Assembly: GCA_003612285.1 (NCBI GenBank)
Contig: RAYE01000001.1
Coordinates: 248,001 to 312,000 of the forward strand
Source of the DNA: a bacterium D16-51
GTDB taxonomy: Bacteria > Bacillota > Clostridia > Lachnospirales > Lachnospiraceae
Length of the DNA stretch: 64,000 nt
Direction of reading: 5' to 3'
In this document: one piece after another, positions 44,865 to 53,583 of the stretch
Numbering within the stretch: the first letter of the stretch is position 1
How the letters are laid out: the number at the start of each line of letters is the position of its first letter
Program-made: the position numbers and the translations under genes
Notes under the pieces: generated by a model
Told to the model about the DNA's origin: nothing
Seen by the model: the letters and a program-made list of their open reading frames with translations, nothing else
Database searches by the model: none

Positions 44865-45737
44865 ATGTCTGATAGCATTATTTCAATTTCAATTCCACCA
44901 TTCCCTGATTTTATTGAAGGGGATTATAGAGTCATAAAAAAAGGAAAAAGTCACATAGAACGAAAGAACTTAGGATATTTTGATGTGATTGTTGTAAAAG
45001 AAGGTTGTTTATTCTTAGGAGAAGACGATCAAAATTATGAAATTGGTGCAAACGAAATGTTTATTTTGTTACCAGACAGACACCATTACTCCTGGAAACC
45101 TTGTGAAGAGGATACGGGGTTTTATTGGTTACACTTTTATACAACTTCCAGATGGGAACAGAGCGATAAGGCGGCGATGTTTATATCACAACTTCCAATA
45201 CCTGAATTGCATTTTCATCAATATTCATATACGTTGCATTTAGCAAAACACATTTCAATAAAGGAGCCGGAGCTTTTATTTGAAATGCTTCAAGACATAT
45301 TGGATAGTACAGTTCAGGGGGAAGGAAGGGACATATGGAAGACAGAAGAGCGATTTTTGAAAGTGTTAAGGTTTATGGAAAATCTTGGCGAATATAAAGA
45401 TCGTATGACTATATTAGCAGAGCAAATTCAAATTTATTTAGAGAAAAATATTGATCAATTTGTTACGAATGAAAGTTTAGAAGAATATTTTCATCTACAT
45501 AAAAATTATCTTGCAAGAGCAATGAAAAAAACCTACGGAAAAACGCCATTAGAAGTGCTGTTGGAGATGCGTATGAATTGTGCGAAGCAATATCTTATAA
45601 GAACGGATTATAGTATAGGCAAAATAGCGAAACTAACAGGATTTAGCTCGGAAATATATTTTTCAAGCTGTTTTAAAAAGTGTACGGGAATAGCACCGCG
45701 TAATTATAGAAAAAAATATGAGAAAGGATGTTTGTAA
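44865..45737 (+). CDS. AraC-family transcriptional regulator
   Basis: About 290 aa. The N-terminal half is a cupin-like ligand-binding domain (YFDVIVVKEGCLFLGEDDQN, EMFILLPDRHHYSW). The last 100 residues are two helix-turn-helix motifs (LEEYFHLHKNYLARAMKKTY and IGKIAKLTGFSSEIYFSSCF). GGAGGT precedes ATG 44865; an earlier ATG at 44847 abuts the previous stop. It sits inside the cluster and likely controls it in response to a sugar. The transporter follows after three nt. Confidence 0.9.
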   Translation: MSDSIISISIPPFPDFIEGDYRVIKKGKSHIERKNLGYFDVIVVKEGCLFLGEDDQNYEIGANEMFILLPDRHHYSWKPCEEDTGFYWLHFYTTSRWEQSDKAAMFISQLPIPELHFHQYSYTLHLAKHISIKEPELLFEMLQDILDSTVQGEGRDIWKTEERFLKVLRFMENLGEYKDRMTILAEQIQIYLEKNIDQFVTNESLEEYFHLHKNYLARAMKKTYGKTPLEVLLEMRMNCAKQYLIRTDYSIGKIAKLTGFSSEIYFSSCFKKCTGIAPRNYRKKYEKGCL

Positions 45738-45740
45738 GAG

Positions 45741-47102
45741 ATGAATAATAATCAAAGTAAAGCATTATCGTTAAAAAACAGAATAGCATATGCAGGGACG
45801 GACGCTGCAGGAAACTTATTGTATTGTACATTGACAGGATTTATTAATTATTACCATACAGATGTATTTGGAATTTCAATCGGAACAGCAGCAGTTATTG
45901 CATTGCTTGTAAGAATATTAAATACAGCAACAGTTCCATTGTGGGGCATCGCAATTGACAAAACAAAGTCAAAGTATGGAAAGAGCCGCCCTTGGTTTGC
46001 AAGATTGGCAATCCCGTTTTCAGTTTTTATGACATTAGTATTTTTTACACCATCTTTAAGTGGAAATGCTAAAGTTTTGTATGCCGCATTTACATATTTA
46101 ACAGCAAGTATTTTATATACAGGTATTTCGACGCCAATTACATCAATTTTACCAAACTTAAGTAATGATTCATACGAAAGAACAAAATTAAATTCATTTA
46201 GAATGATTGGTGGTAATGTAGGTTATTTTATTACAGCAACATTTACGCTCACTCTTGTAGCCTTGTTTGGGCAGGGAAATAGACGAACAGGATTTTTCTT
46301 AACAGTTTTCATTTACGCAATTGTATCAGCAGGTATGTTCTTCTTTGCATTTAAAAATACAAAAGAAGTTAATCAGGAATCTGCAAGAAGTTTGCCAATT
46401 ATGGATTGCTTTAGGGCATTAAAATCTAACTGGCCTTGGTTAATTGTAGTAGCAGGAAGTATGTTCTATTGGTTAGGAAATTCAACAAGAACATCATCAT
46501 TAATTTACTATTCACGTTATTATTTGAAAAATGAAGCTTATGTATCAATACTTAATGCGTTGGTATTAACACAGATGATCGGTGTTATAGCAATACCCTT
46601 TTTAACAAAAAAATTGTCAAAAACGGGAACAATGATTTTAGGATTTTTGGTAGCTGCAGTTGGTCAGGTAACTCTTGGTTTGGCAGGCAATCACTTTCCA
46701 GTGATTATGTGTGCATGGGTAATTACAAGTATGGGAACAGGAATTGCAGTTTCAATGCCATTTGCAATGTTATCGGATACAGTTGACTATGGTGAATATA
46801 AAAACAGAATAAGAGCAAGTGGATTCTTAACAGCAGTGGGTAGTGCAGCAGGATTACAGATAGGTACAGGTTTAGGGGATTTTATTCCATTAAAATTAAT
46901 GCAGAGTTTTGGATATGTTGCAAATCAGGAACAGACAGCAAGTGCCCTTAACGCAATGAAATTTGGATTTTCATATTTACCTGCAATATTCTTTATAATT
47001 GGAGCAGCTATTATGCTTTTATATATAAGATTTGAAAAACAGGAAAAGGAAGTTTTAGAAGTATTAGAAAAAAGAAGAGAAAAAATGGACGAACATATGT
47101 GA
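45741..47102 (+). CDS. GPH-family (MelB-type) sugar:cation symporter
   Basis: A 453-aa transporter with 12 predicted helices. Typical GPH features: NRIAYAGTDAAGNLLYCTLT at the start, WGIAIDKTKSKYGKSRPWF between helices 2 and 3, and DTVDYGEYKNRIRASGF in the second half. Members carry pentosides, hexuronides or galactosides with Na+ or H+. Here it probably imports L-arabinose or an arabinoside. Start after AGAAAGGATG-type site. The araA remnant follows. Confidence 0.92.
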   Translation: MNNNQSKALSLKNRIAYAGTDAAGNLLYCTLTGFINYYHTDVFGISIGTAAVIALLVRILNTATVPLWGIAIDKTKSKYGKSRPWFARLAIPFSVFMTLVFFTPSLSGNAKVLYAAFTYLTASILYTGISTPITSILPNLSNDSYERTKLNSFRMIGGNVGYFITATFTLTLVALFGQGNRRTGFFLTVFIYAIVSAGMFFFAFKNTKEVNQESARSLPIMDCFRALKSNWPWLIVVAGSMFYWLGNSTRTSSLIYYSRYYLKNEAYVSILNALVLTQMIGVIAIPFLTKKLSKTGTMILGFLVAAVGQVTLGLAGNHFPVIMCAWVITSMGTGIAVSMPFAMLSDTVDYGEYKNRIRASGFLTAVGSAAGLQIGTGLGDFIPLKLMQSFGYVANQEQTASALNAMKFGFSYLPAIFFIIGAAIMLLYIRFEKQEKEVLEVLEKRREKMDEHM

Positions 47103-47116
47103 TTAAGGAGGAATTT

Positions 47117-47389
47117 TGCAATCACATATGTTAGAGGTTTGTCCTACAATTGCTGATGAGTCTGTAAGCGTAAAAGTTAATCCTTTATCAATGGGTAAAA
47201 TGTGAAAAAGAAATGCCTAAATTACCTGTAGCCACAGCATTTTGGACACCCGGACCATCGCTTGAAACAGGAGCAAAGGCATGGATTTTGGCAGATGCTA
47301 TGGGAATTGAAAGTGTTGTTATTGATGAAAACACAGAGATTGGAGGATTGAAGAATCAGCTCAGATGGAATTCTATTTATTATAAATAA
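47117..47389 (+). pseudogene. araA: remnant of L-arabinose isomerase gene with at least three deletions
   Basis: After AAGGAGGA (47105-47112), a TTG at 47117 opens QSHMLEVCPTIADESVSVKV and NPLSMGK, which matches the end of the AraA catalytic region (GSHMLEVCPxIA). A stop (47203-47205) and a frame change follow. The second frame reads EMPKLPVATAFWTPGPSLET, GAKAWILADAMGIESVVIDE and [11 protein letters not shown], the AraA C-terminus, but lacks the GGAHHT segment with its metal-binding His residues between AWILA and DAMGIE. Most of the N-terminal 330 residues are gone. It cannot be an active isomerase. Position between the transporter and the kinase is where araA is expected. Confidence 0.85.
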
Positions 47390-47400
47390 GGGGTGATAGA

Positions 47401-48999
47401 ATGAATCATAATTATCAGAAAACTATTTTGGAAGGAAAGGCAGTTTTAGGAATTGAGTTCGGTTCCACAAGAATAAAGGCGGTATTAATTGATGAAAATC
47501 ATGAAACGATAGCAATTGGAACTCATGATTGGGAAAATCGCCTGGTTAATGGTTCATGGACATACACATTAGATGATATTTGGTCAGGATTGCAGGAGTG
47601 TTATGGCAATTTGGCCACGGATGTAAAGAAAAAATACAATGTTGAAATTACAACACTTTCGTCAATTGGTTTTTCTGCAATGATGCATGGATATCTTACG
47701 TTTGATAAAGATGACAATTTGCTGGTACCTTTCCGTACATGGAGAAATACTACTACAGCTCAGGCAAGTGCTATATTAACTGAAAAGTTTTCATTTAATA
47801 TTCCGCAGAGATGGAGCATTTCTCATCTATATCAGGCAATCTTAAACAAAGAAGAACATGTGAAAAGCATTTCGTTTTTAACAACTTTAGCCGGATACAT
47901 ACATTATAAATTGACAGACGAAAAAGTTCTTGGCATAGGAGATGCGTCAGGAATGTTTCCAATTGATTCAGATACAAAAAATTATGATAGTAAAATGATT
48001 GATATATTTAATAAACTGGTAAAGAATGAAAATTTAGATTGGAATGTTGAAGAACTTTTTCCAAAATGTTTAGCAGCTGGTGAATATGCCGGCAAGCTTA
48101 CAGAAGAAGGTGCAAGGCTATTAGATGTTTCTGGAAAACTTGAAGCAGGTATTTTACTATGTCCACCGGAAGGTGATGCGGGAACAGGTATGGTAGCTAC
48201 AAATGCTGTGGCTGAGGGTACAGGAAATGTGTCAGCAGGAACTTCAATATTTTCTATGATTGTCACTGAAAATAAACTGAAAAGTATACACAAAGAAATT
48301 GACATGGTTACAACACCGGATGGTAAACCTGTTGCAATGGTACACTGTAATAACTGTACATCAGATTTAAATGCATGGGTTAGTCTTTTTAAGGAATTTG
48401 CTGTTGCATTAAGTACAAAAATAGATATGGATGATTTGTATGGCACACTTTACAATAAGGCATTGGAAGGTGACGCAGATTGTGGTGGAGTTATGGCTTT
48501 TAATTATTCCTCAGGTGAGCCGGTAACAGGATTTTCAGAAGGCAGACCTATGTTTATGCGTAAACCGAATGCAAATTTTAATCTTGCCAATTTTATGAGA
48601 GCACATTTGATGTCCTCTCTTGCTGCAATTAAAATCGGAAATGATATTTTAATAAAAGAAGAAGGTGTAAATATTGAACATATTATGGGGCACGGAGGAC
48701 TGTTTAAAACTCCTATAGTTGGTCAGCGGCTGTTGGCAGCAGCATTAGATACAGCAGTTACGGTTATGGACACTGCAAGTGAGGGAGGGCCATGGGGCAT
48801 GGCAGTACTTGCAGCTTACATGGTAAATAAATCTGAAAATCAGAGTTTAAGTGATTATTTGAACAATAAAGTTTTTGAAGGAAAAATAGGAACAACTGTG
48901 GAACCAAGTAGTAAAGATGTAAAAGGTTTTGATATTTTTGCAGAAAGTTATAAAAACTGTTTTATGGCTGAACATGCGGCTATAGATAATTGGAAGTAG
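47401..48999 (+). CDS. araB: FGGY-family carbohydrate kinase, ribulokinase-like
   Basis: A 532-aa sugar kinase with two RNase-H-like ATPase domains. Phosphate-1 motif is [15 protein letters not shown] near residue 18, substrate region [17 protein letters not shown], and the C-terminal GHGGLFKT and [13 protein letters not shown]. The sequence fits the long clostridial kinase found beside AraA and AraD and assigned as L-ribulokinase, although xylulokinase-like specificity cannot be excluded. GGGGTGA precedes the ATG. AraD follows after 30 nt. Confidence 0.82.
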   Translation: MNHNYQKTILEGKAVLGIEFGSTRIKAVLIDENHETIAIGTHDWENRLVNGSWTYTLDDIWSGLQECYGNLATDVKKKYNVEITTLSSIGFSAMMHGYLTFDKDDNLLVPFRTWRNTTTAQASAILTEKFSFNIPQRWSISHLYQAILNKEEHVKSISFLTTLAGYIHYKLTDEKVLGIGDASGMFPIDSDTKNYDSKMIDIFNKLVKNENLDWNVEELFPKCLAAGEYAGKLTEEGARLLDVSGKLEAGILLCPPEGDAGTGMVATNAVAEGTGNVSAGTSIFSMIVTENKLKSIHKEIDMVTTPDGKPVAMVHCNNCTSDLNAWVSLFKEFAVALSTKIDMDDLYGTLYNKALEGDADCGGVMAFNYSSGEPVTGFSEGRPMFMRKPNANFNLANFMRAHLMSSLAAIKIGNDILIKEEGVNIEHIMGHGGLFKTPIVGQRLLAAALDTAVTVMDTASEGGPWGMAVLAAYMVNKSENQSLSDYLNNKVFEGKIGTTVEPSSKDVKGFDIFAESYKNCFMAEHAAIDNWK

Positions 49000-49029
49000 T
49001 CTTTTCGCATAATATGAGGAGGAAAAAAT

Positions 49030-49728
49030 ATGCTGGAGAAATTAAAAAAAGAAGTATATGAAGCAAATATGGAGTTGCCCGAGTATGGTTTAGTTACGTT
49101 TACATGGGGCAATGTAAGTGCAATTGATAGGGAAGAAGGTCTATTTGTTATAAAGCCAAGTGGTGTAGATTACGACAAGCTTACACCTGAAGATATGGTG
49201 GTTATGGATTTGGATGGGAATAAGGTAGAAGGAAGATGTCATCCATCTTCAGATACACCTACACACTTAGAACTTTATAAAGCATTTCCTGAAATAGGAG
49301 GAATAGTGCATACGCATTCTTCTTACGCAACAAGTTGGGCACAGGCTGGCAGAAGTATTCCATGCTATGGAACAACTCATGCTGATTACATTTACGGAGA
49401 AGTTCCATGTTTAAGATGCCTTACAAAGGAAGAGATTGACGAAGCATATGAAAAAAATACAGGACTTCTGATTGTAAATGAATTTAAACGCATGAATAAA
49501 AAGCCTATTGAAGTTCCAGCGGTACTTTGCAAAAATCATGGACCTTTTGCATGGGGGAAAAATGCAAAAGATGCCGTTCATAATGCGGTCGTGTTGGAAG
49601 AGGTAGCAAAAATGGCATTTCGATGTGAAGTAATTAATGGAGATATAAAGCCTGCACCACAAGAGCTACAAGACAAACATTATTATAGAAAACATGGAAA
49701 AAATGCATATTATGGACAAGTAAAGTAG
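49030..49728 (+). CDS. araD: L-ribulose-5-phosphate 4-epimerase
   Basis: A class II aldolase-fold zinc enzyme of 232 aa that converts L-ribulose 5-phosphate to D-xylulose 5-phosphate. Motifs: [19 protein letters not shown], the metal site [15 protein letters not shown], and [19 protein letters not shown] precedes the ATG. It completes the kinase-epimerase pair of the arabinose route. A transketolase remnant lies 76 nt downstream. Confidence 0.95.
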   Translation: MLEKLKKEVYEANMELPEYGLVTFTWGNVSAIDREEGLFVIKPSGVDYDKLTPEDMVVMDLDGNKVEGRCHPSSDTPTHLELYKAFPEIGGIVHTHSSYATSWAQAGRSIPCYGTTHADYIYGEVPCLRCLTKEEIDEAYEKNTGLLIVNEFKRMNKKPIEVPAVLCKNHGPFAWGKNAKDAVHNAVVLEEVAKMAFRCEVINGDIKPAPQELQDKHYYRKHGKNAYYGQVK

Positions 49729-49804
49729 TATTAGCAGGGATTTAAAATGAAGTTTTTTGTCGCTATAAGGGATTCTAATGACAGCGGAAGGACCAAAGTG
49801 TTGA

Positions 49805-49893
49805 AAAATTCCAAAAGGATTACAAGGAGTTCACAGTGCAAAGTCTGGTCACCCGGGAGGATCATTGTCAGCAGGCATGATGGTTATCATTGA
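49805..49893 (+). pseudogene. transketolase N-terminal fragment
   Basis: The frame reads PKGLQGVHSAKSGHPGGSLS followed by AGMMVIID. HSAKSGHPGGSLSA is the highly conserved start of transketolase (thiamine-diphosphate-dependent). Only about 28 codons survive; no start codon is in frame, and an end of the MITE-like family (CCGTGAATAGTAAC, 49894-49907) cuts it off. Transketolase is the next pentose-phosphate step after AraD, so its place here fits an ancestral ara operon. Confidence 0.65.
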
Positions 49894-49907
49894 CCGTGAA
49901 TAGTAAC
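49894..49907. repeat. single end of the 14-bp-end MITE-like family
   Basis: CCGTGAATAGTAAC, identical to the right end of the repeat at 41375-41388, with no partner nearby. It marks the boundary between the arabinose cluster and the cobalamin riboswitch leader. Confidence 0.6.
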
Positions 49908-49946
49908 GCATGATGACATTTCTCTATTTTGGCAAGAAACATTGTC

Positions 49947-49975
49947 TTGTATTTTATTGGAAAGAATGATATATT
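49947..49975 (+). promoter_or_regulatory. promoter of the cobalt operon
   Basis: TTGTAT (49947-49952), 17-nt spacer, TATATT (49970-49975), about 25 nt upstream of the riboswitch. Confidence 0.6.
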
Positions 49976-50000
49976 ATTCATTGTTGTTTGACAATTTAAT

Positions 50001-50214
50001 GCAGAAAGGTGCCTGTTGCAGCTATATGTTAGCTGTGGTTCAGGATAATAGGGAACCGGGTGAGAATCCCGGACGATCCCGTCGCTGTGTAAGTGGAGCA
50101 TTTTTCAGAGGTTTGTTTAAGATGGTATTTTCAAGCAAGCCCTTGCCGTAAGGCAGTCACTGTGGAAATGGGAAGACGGAAAAATGTGATGAAGCTAAAG
50201 TCAGAAGACCTGCC
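50001..50214 (+). ncRNA. cobalamin (adenosylcobalamin) riboswitch
   Basis: All main landmarks are present: GGTGCCTG near the 5' end, AATAGGGAACCGGGTGAGAA, TCCCGGACGATCCCGTCGCT (B12 box region), GCAGTCACTG, GGGAAGACGG and a 3' AAGTCAGAAGACCTGCC. The class binds coenzyme B12 and represses downstream cobalt transport or synthesis genes. About 200 nt of further leader and a terminator separate it from cbiQ. Confidence 0.95.
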
Positions 50215-50410
50215 TTTTTGTTTGGAATTATAAGGTTTGCGATGTACAGATTCTTATAAAATTTGCTTCTCTAGGAAGATGTCAGGAAAAGTTAGTTTTT
50301 GCGTACGCACTAAAGCGAACGTAAGTTTGACCTGGTAAGAGCACTGGCCTGGCATGTTCTGTGGAAATTCGGTTTTTTAAAAATCGGATAGGAGAGGTTT
50401 GTTTTGTGTA

Positions 50411-50460
50411 CCTGTCTGTCATTGCATGTGGAAACGCTGCAAGACAGGCTTTTTTATTTT
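50411..50460 (+). terminator. riboswitch-controlled terminator
   Basis: CCTGTC...TTGCA pairs with TGCAA...GACAGG (50411-50448), followed by CTTTTTTATTTT. It lies between the riboswitch and cbiQ and is the likely off-switch when B12 is bound. Confidence 0.8.
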
Positions 50461-50500
50461 ATAGGAAATTGCTGTAACATAGCGGTATGCCGGCAAGAAT
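50459..50500. repeat. solitary AGGAAATTGCTGTAA repeat motif in the cbi leader
   Basis: TTATAGGAAATTGCTGTAAC, then ATAGCGGTATGCCGGCAAG. It matches the motif next to the 139-bp repeats at 18281 and 36367. It sits between the terminator and cbiQ. Confidence 0.55.
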
Positions 50501-50536
50501 TGCTGTAGTCGCGCCTGTGAACAGGAAGGGGGAATC

Positions 50537-51295
50537 ATGCAGATTGATTATTATGCATATCAATCCAGGATTAGGGGCTGGAATGCTGCTTTTAAGGTAC
50601 TGATAGCAGTGGCAACACTGTTTTTGGTGATACTTTTTAACCGTATTTTGGTATCGCTTTTTGTAGTGGCGGCAATGGGGGCGCTTACGCTGCTGGTAGG
50701 AAGGACACCGTGGAGGGTGTATTTACGGTATATGCTGGCTCCGGTTGTTTTCTTATTGTTTAGCTGTTTAGCGGTTGCTGTTTCTTTCTCAGGAAGCCCG
50801 GCTGGGGAGTGGAATGTTTCTGTCCATTTTTTCTATCTATGTATGGGGCAGGAGAGTTTGGAGGCTGCTGTGAAGTTATTTTTTAAGGTGCTGGCAGGAG
50901 TCAGTGCCTTATATATGATGTCTTTTTCCACGCCCGCAGATGAACTGGTTCTTGTTTTAGAGAAGCTGCATCTTCCAGGAATGTTTTTGGAGCTGATGCA
51001 GCTGGTTTACCGCTATATATTTATCTTATTTGACGCAGCGTCCCAAATGCAGACGGCAGCAAAGGCAAGGCTTGGCGATTGTAATATCCGGCAGTCTTTT
51101 AAGACGTTTGCGGCAATCGGGGGAAATTTGTTTGTGGCTGCACTGAAAAAGGGGAATACATATTATGATGCGCTGCTGGCAAGGGGATATCAGGGCAGGT
51201 TAGAGCTTTTAACAGAGGAAAAGCCGGTCAGGTTCTGGCAGGCGGCATTAGGAGGTTTGTATTTTAGCATTGTTATTTTGTTAAATCTGGCTTAG
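50537..51295 (+). CDS. cbiQ: cobalt ECF transporter T component CbiQ
   Basis: The membrane energy-coupling subunit of the CbiMNQO cobalt importer, 252 aa, with about five helices. It has the EcfT-type ARG motifs in its C-terminal half (AAKARLGD and LLARGYQGR), which contact the ATPase. GGAAGGGGG precedes the ATG. First gene of the B12-controlled operon. A repeat starts at its stop codon and separates it from cbiO. Confidence 0.93.
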   Translation: MQIDYYAYQSRIRGWNAAFKVLIAVATLFLVILFNRILVSLFVVAAMGALTLLVGRTPWRVYLRYMLAPVVFLLFSCLAVAVSFSGSPAGEWNVSVHFFYLCMGQESLEAAVKLFFKVLAGVSALYMMSFSTPADELVLVLEKLHLPGMFLELMQLVYRYIFILFDAASQMQTAAKARLGDCNIRQSFKTFAAIGGNLFVAALKKGNTYYDALLARGYQGRLELLTEEKPVRFWQAALGGLYFSIVILLNLA

Positions 51296-51455
51296 GAACT
51301 GTATAGAAATAACTTTTACATCTTGGCTTGTCTATTTCTCCGCCTGCACAGGCCAAAAAGCCTCAGCGTAGCCCGCTACGCCTGCGTTTTTTGACCTGCA
51401 CATCCGAAGAAATATCCTGCGCAATCTGTATAAGTTATTTTCAAACAGTTCCTTA
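51294..51455. repeat. full-length AGGAACTGT-family palindromic repeat
   Basis: Left end AGGAACTGTATAGAAATAAC, right end complement TTATTTTCAAACAGTTCCTTA, with a central palindrome CAGCGTAGCCCGCTACGCCTG. About 162 bp, no reading frame. It lies inside the cbi operon. Partial copies are at 17006, 26831, 33985 and 41683. Confidence 0.8.
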
Positions 51456-51496
51456 GGGCAGTTTTTAAGTATGCTTTAGGGAAAGAGGGAAATTGG

Positions 51497-52342
51497 ATGG
51501 ATGAGGTATTGCTGGAAGTAAAGGGGCTGTCCTTTTCTTATGATAAAAAGCCTGTTTTAAAAAATATCAGCCTGTCTGTAAGGAGAGGCGAAAAAATAGC
51601 GGTAATGGGCTCGAATGGAGCAGGAAAATCGACATTTTTCCTGAATTTGAATGGGGTATTGCAGGCAGGACAGGGTGAGATTTTTTTTAATGGGAAAAGG
51701 GCAGGGAAAAAAGAAAGGAAAGGGCTGCAAAGAAGCGTGGGGTTTGTGTTCCAGGATGCAGACAGCCAGCTGATTGCTTCCAATGTAAGGGCAGAGATAT
51801 CGTTTGGACCGATGAATATGGGGCTTTCAAAGCAGGAGGTGGCAGAAAGGGTGAAGGAGGCCATAGAATATTTATCGCTGTCTGATTTGCAGGACCGGCC
51901 GCCGCATTATTTGAGCGGGGGCGAGAAAAAGAGGGTAAGCATTGCCGATATTCTGGCAATGAAGCCAGAAATTTTTTTAATTGATGAGCCGATGGCGGCG
52001 TTAGACCCAATGAATGCAGAAAAAGTGGAGCAGATTCTTTATCGCTTAAATAAAGAGGGAAAGACGCTTTTGGTTGCAACACATGACGTGGATTTTGCAT
52101 ACCGTTTTGCAGACAGGGTTTTAGTATTTTCCGATGGATGCCTGATTGCGGATGGGACGCCGCAGGAAATTTTTAATCTGGAGGAAGTGATGGAACGGGC
52201 GCATTTGAAAAAACCTTCTGTTATGGTAATCTGGGAGGCGCTTATAAAGGCACGGCTTGTCGGGGGAGAGGGGGAATATCCGCTTACCAGCGGACAGGCA
52301 GCAGAGAAAATTCTAGAGCTTTCCGGGGTTTTCAAAGAGTGA
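51497..52342 (+). CDS. cbiO: cobalt ECF transporter ATPase CbiO
   Basis: An ABC ATPase of 281 aa. Walker A is GSNGAGKST, the Q-loop VFQDADSQLI (typical of ECF ATPases), the signature LSGGEKKR, Walker B EIFLIDEP, and the switch His in VATHDVD. It powers cobalt uptake with CbiQ, CbiM and CbiN. It begins after the 51294 repeat, with GGGAAATTGG before the ATG. Confidence 0.95.
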   Translation: MDEVLLEVKGLSFSYDKKPVLKNISLSVRRGEKIAVMGSNGAGKSTFFLNLNGVLQAGQGEIFFNGKRAGKKERKGLQRSVGFVFQDADSQLIASNVRAEISFGPMNMGLSKQEVAERVKEAIEYLSLSDLQDRPPHYLSGGEKKRVSIADILAMKPEIFLIDEPMAALDPMNAEKVEQILYRLNKEGKTLLVATHDVDFAYRFADRVLVFSDGCLIADGTPQEIFNLEEVMERAHLKKPSVMVIWEALIKARLVGGEGEYPLTSGQAAEKILELSGVFKE

Positions 52343-52481
52343 AAGGCCAGGGATAGTGTAACATTGTGGCAGGGAGTGTTTGGAAGATAATTTATGTGCA
52401 GCGCAGACACAAACATTGCGTTAATGCGTATAGTCTTAGCAAAGTTTAGCCATTGAGAGCAACGCAGAAAGGGAGGAAAGA

Positions 52482-53222
52482 ATGACAAAATTACAAAAAA
52501 GGACATTGAGGATCAGTATTGTGCTGGCGGCGTTTTTGGCAGTCAGTCCGGCAGCAGGGGCAATGCATATTATGGAGGGATATCTTTCCCCGGCTTTTTG
52601 TATTGCATGGGGAGTTGTATGCATCCCATTTTTAGTAAAGGGATTTTTTGAGATGAAAAAAGTGTTTGCAGAAAACAGAAAAGCAGTTACAATATTAGCA
52701 ATGGCGGGCGCATATATTTTTGTGCTGTCTGCTTTAAAGATTCCGTCTGTAACGGGGAGCTGTTCCCATATGACTGGAACCGGGCTTGCTGCAATTCTTT
52801 TTGGCCCGTGTACTACTGGGGTTCTGGGGATTATTGTATTGATTTTCCAGGCAGTCCTTTTGGCACATGGCGGGCTTACAACACTGGGGGCAAATACATT
52901 TTCAATGGCAATTGCAGGGCCGGCTATTTCTTATGGAATCTGGCTGGTTTGCCGTAAGTGCAATGTAAACAAAAGGGTTGGTATATTTTTGGCAGCAGCA
53001 GCAGGGGATTTATTTACATACTGTATTACCAGTTTCCAGCTTGCTTTTGCTTATCCAGATCCGAATGGCGGGGTTTTGGCGTCAGCAGCAAAATTTTTGG
53101 GGGTATTTGCCCCGACACAGCTTCCGCTTGCCGTGGTAGAAGGGCTTTTGACGGTAATGATTATGGTTGCTTTGGAAAATTATGCGGCGCAGGAGTTAAA
53201 AGCAATCCGGTTTGAAAAGTAA
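52482..53222 (+). CDS. cbiM: cobalt ECF transporter S component CbiM
   Basis: The substrate-binding membrane subunit, 246 aa. After a leader peptide ending AAGA, the mature start MHIMEGYLSP supplies the N-terminal Met-His metal site that defines CbiM/NikM. Further family motifs: SCSHMTGTGLAAILFGP and LAHGGLTTLGAN. GGGAGGAAAG precedes the ATG. Cobalt rather than nickel is inferred from the B12 riboswitch and cbiK/cbiL. Confidence 0.95.
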   Translation: MTKLQKRTLRISIVLAAFLAVSPAAGAMHIMEGYLSPAFCIAWGVVCIPFLVKGFFEMKKVFAENRKAVTILAMAGAYIFVLSALKIPSVTGSCSHMTGTGLAAILFGPCTTGVLGIIVLIFQAVLLAHGGLTTLGANTFSMAIAGPAISYGIWLVCRKCNVNKRVGIFLAAAAGDLFTYCITSFQLAFAYPDPNGGVLASAAKFLGVFAPTQLPLAVVEGLLTVMIMVALENYAAQELKAIRFEK

Positions 53223-53265
53223 ATATAATTGGCAGCTGGTATTGGTAATGAGATGGAGGTAAGTG

Positions 53266-53583
53266 ATGAAAAAAGATGCAAAATTAGTGATTATATTATT
53301 ATGTCTTGTGGTGTTGATTGTTGTTGTCCCGCTATTTGCGCTGAAGGGTGCAGAATTTGGCGGTTCTGACGATGCCGGGAGTGTTAAAGTAGAAGAAATC
53401 CAGGGAGAATATGAGCCTTGGTTTACCCCTGTGTTTGAGACGGCATTGAATGGCGAAATCCCGGGCGAAGTGGAAAGCCTGCTGTTTTGTGTCCAGACAG
53501 GGATTGGGGTAGGTGTGATTGCCTTTTTGATGGGCAGGTTTGTGGAGAGAAAAAAACATGAAAAAAGCAATACTATTCGTTAG
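53266..53583 (+). CDS. cbiN: cobalt transport accessory protein CbiN
   Basis: A 105-aa protein with two membrane helices (about 8-25 and 78-95) and an extracytoplasmic loop containing FGGSDDAGSVKVEEI and YEPWFTPVFE, typical for CbiN. It loads metal into CbiM. ATG 53266 follows GGAGGTAAGTG (a GTG lies one codon earlier). Its end overlaps cbiK by 26 nt. Confidence 0.92.
   Translation: MKKDAKLVIILLCLVVLIVVVPLFALKGAEFGGSDDAGSVKVEEIQGEYEPWFTPVFETALNGEIPGEVESLLFCVQTGIGVGVIAFLMGRFVERKKHEKSNTIR

Noticed and set aside
49747..49893. 48-codon ORF after araD
   Set aside because: It is in a different frame from the transketolase fragment and has arbitrary composition; the start lacks a ribosome site.
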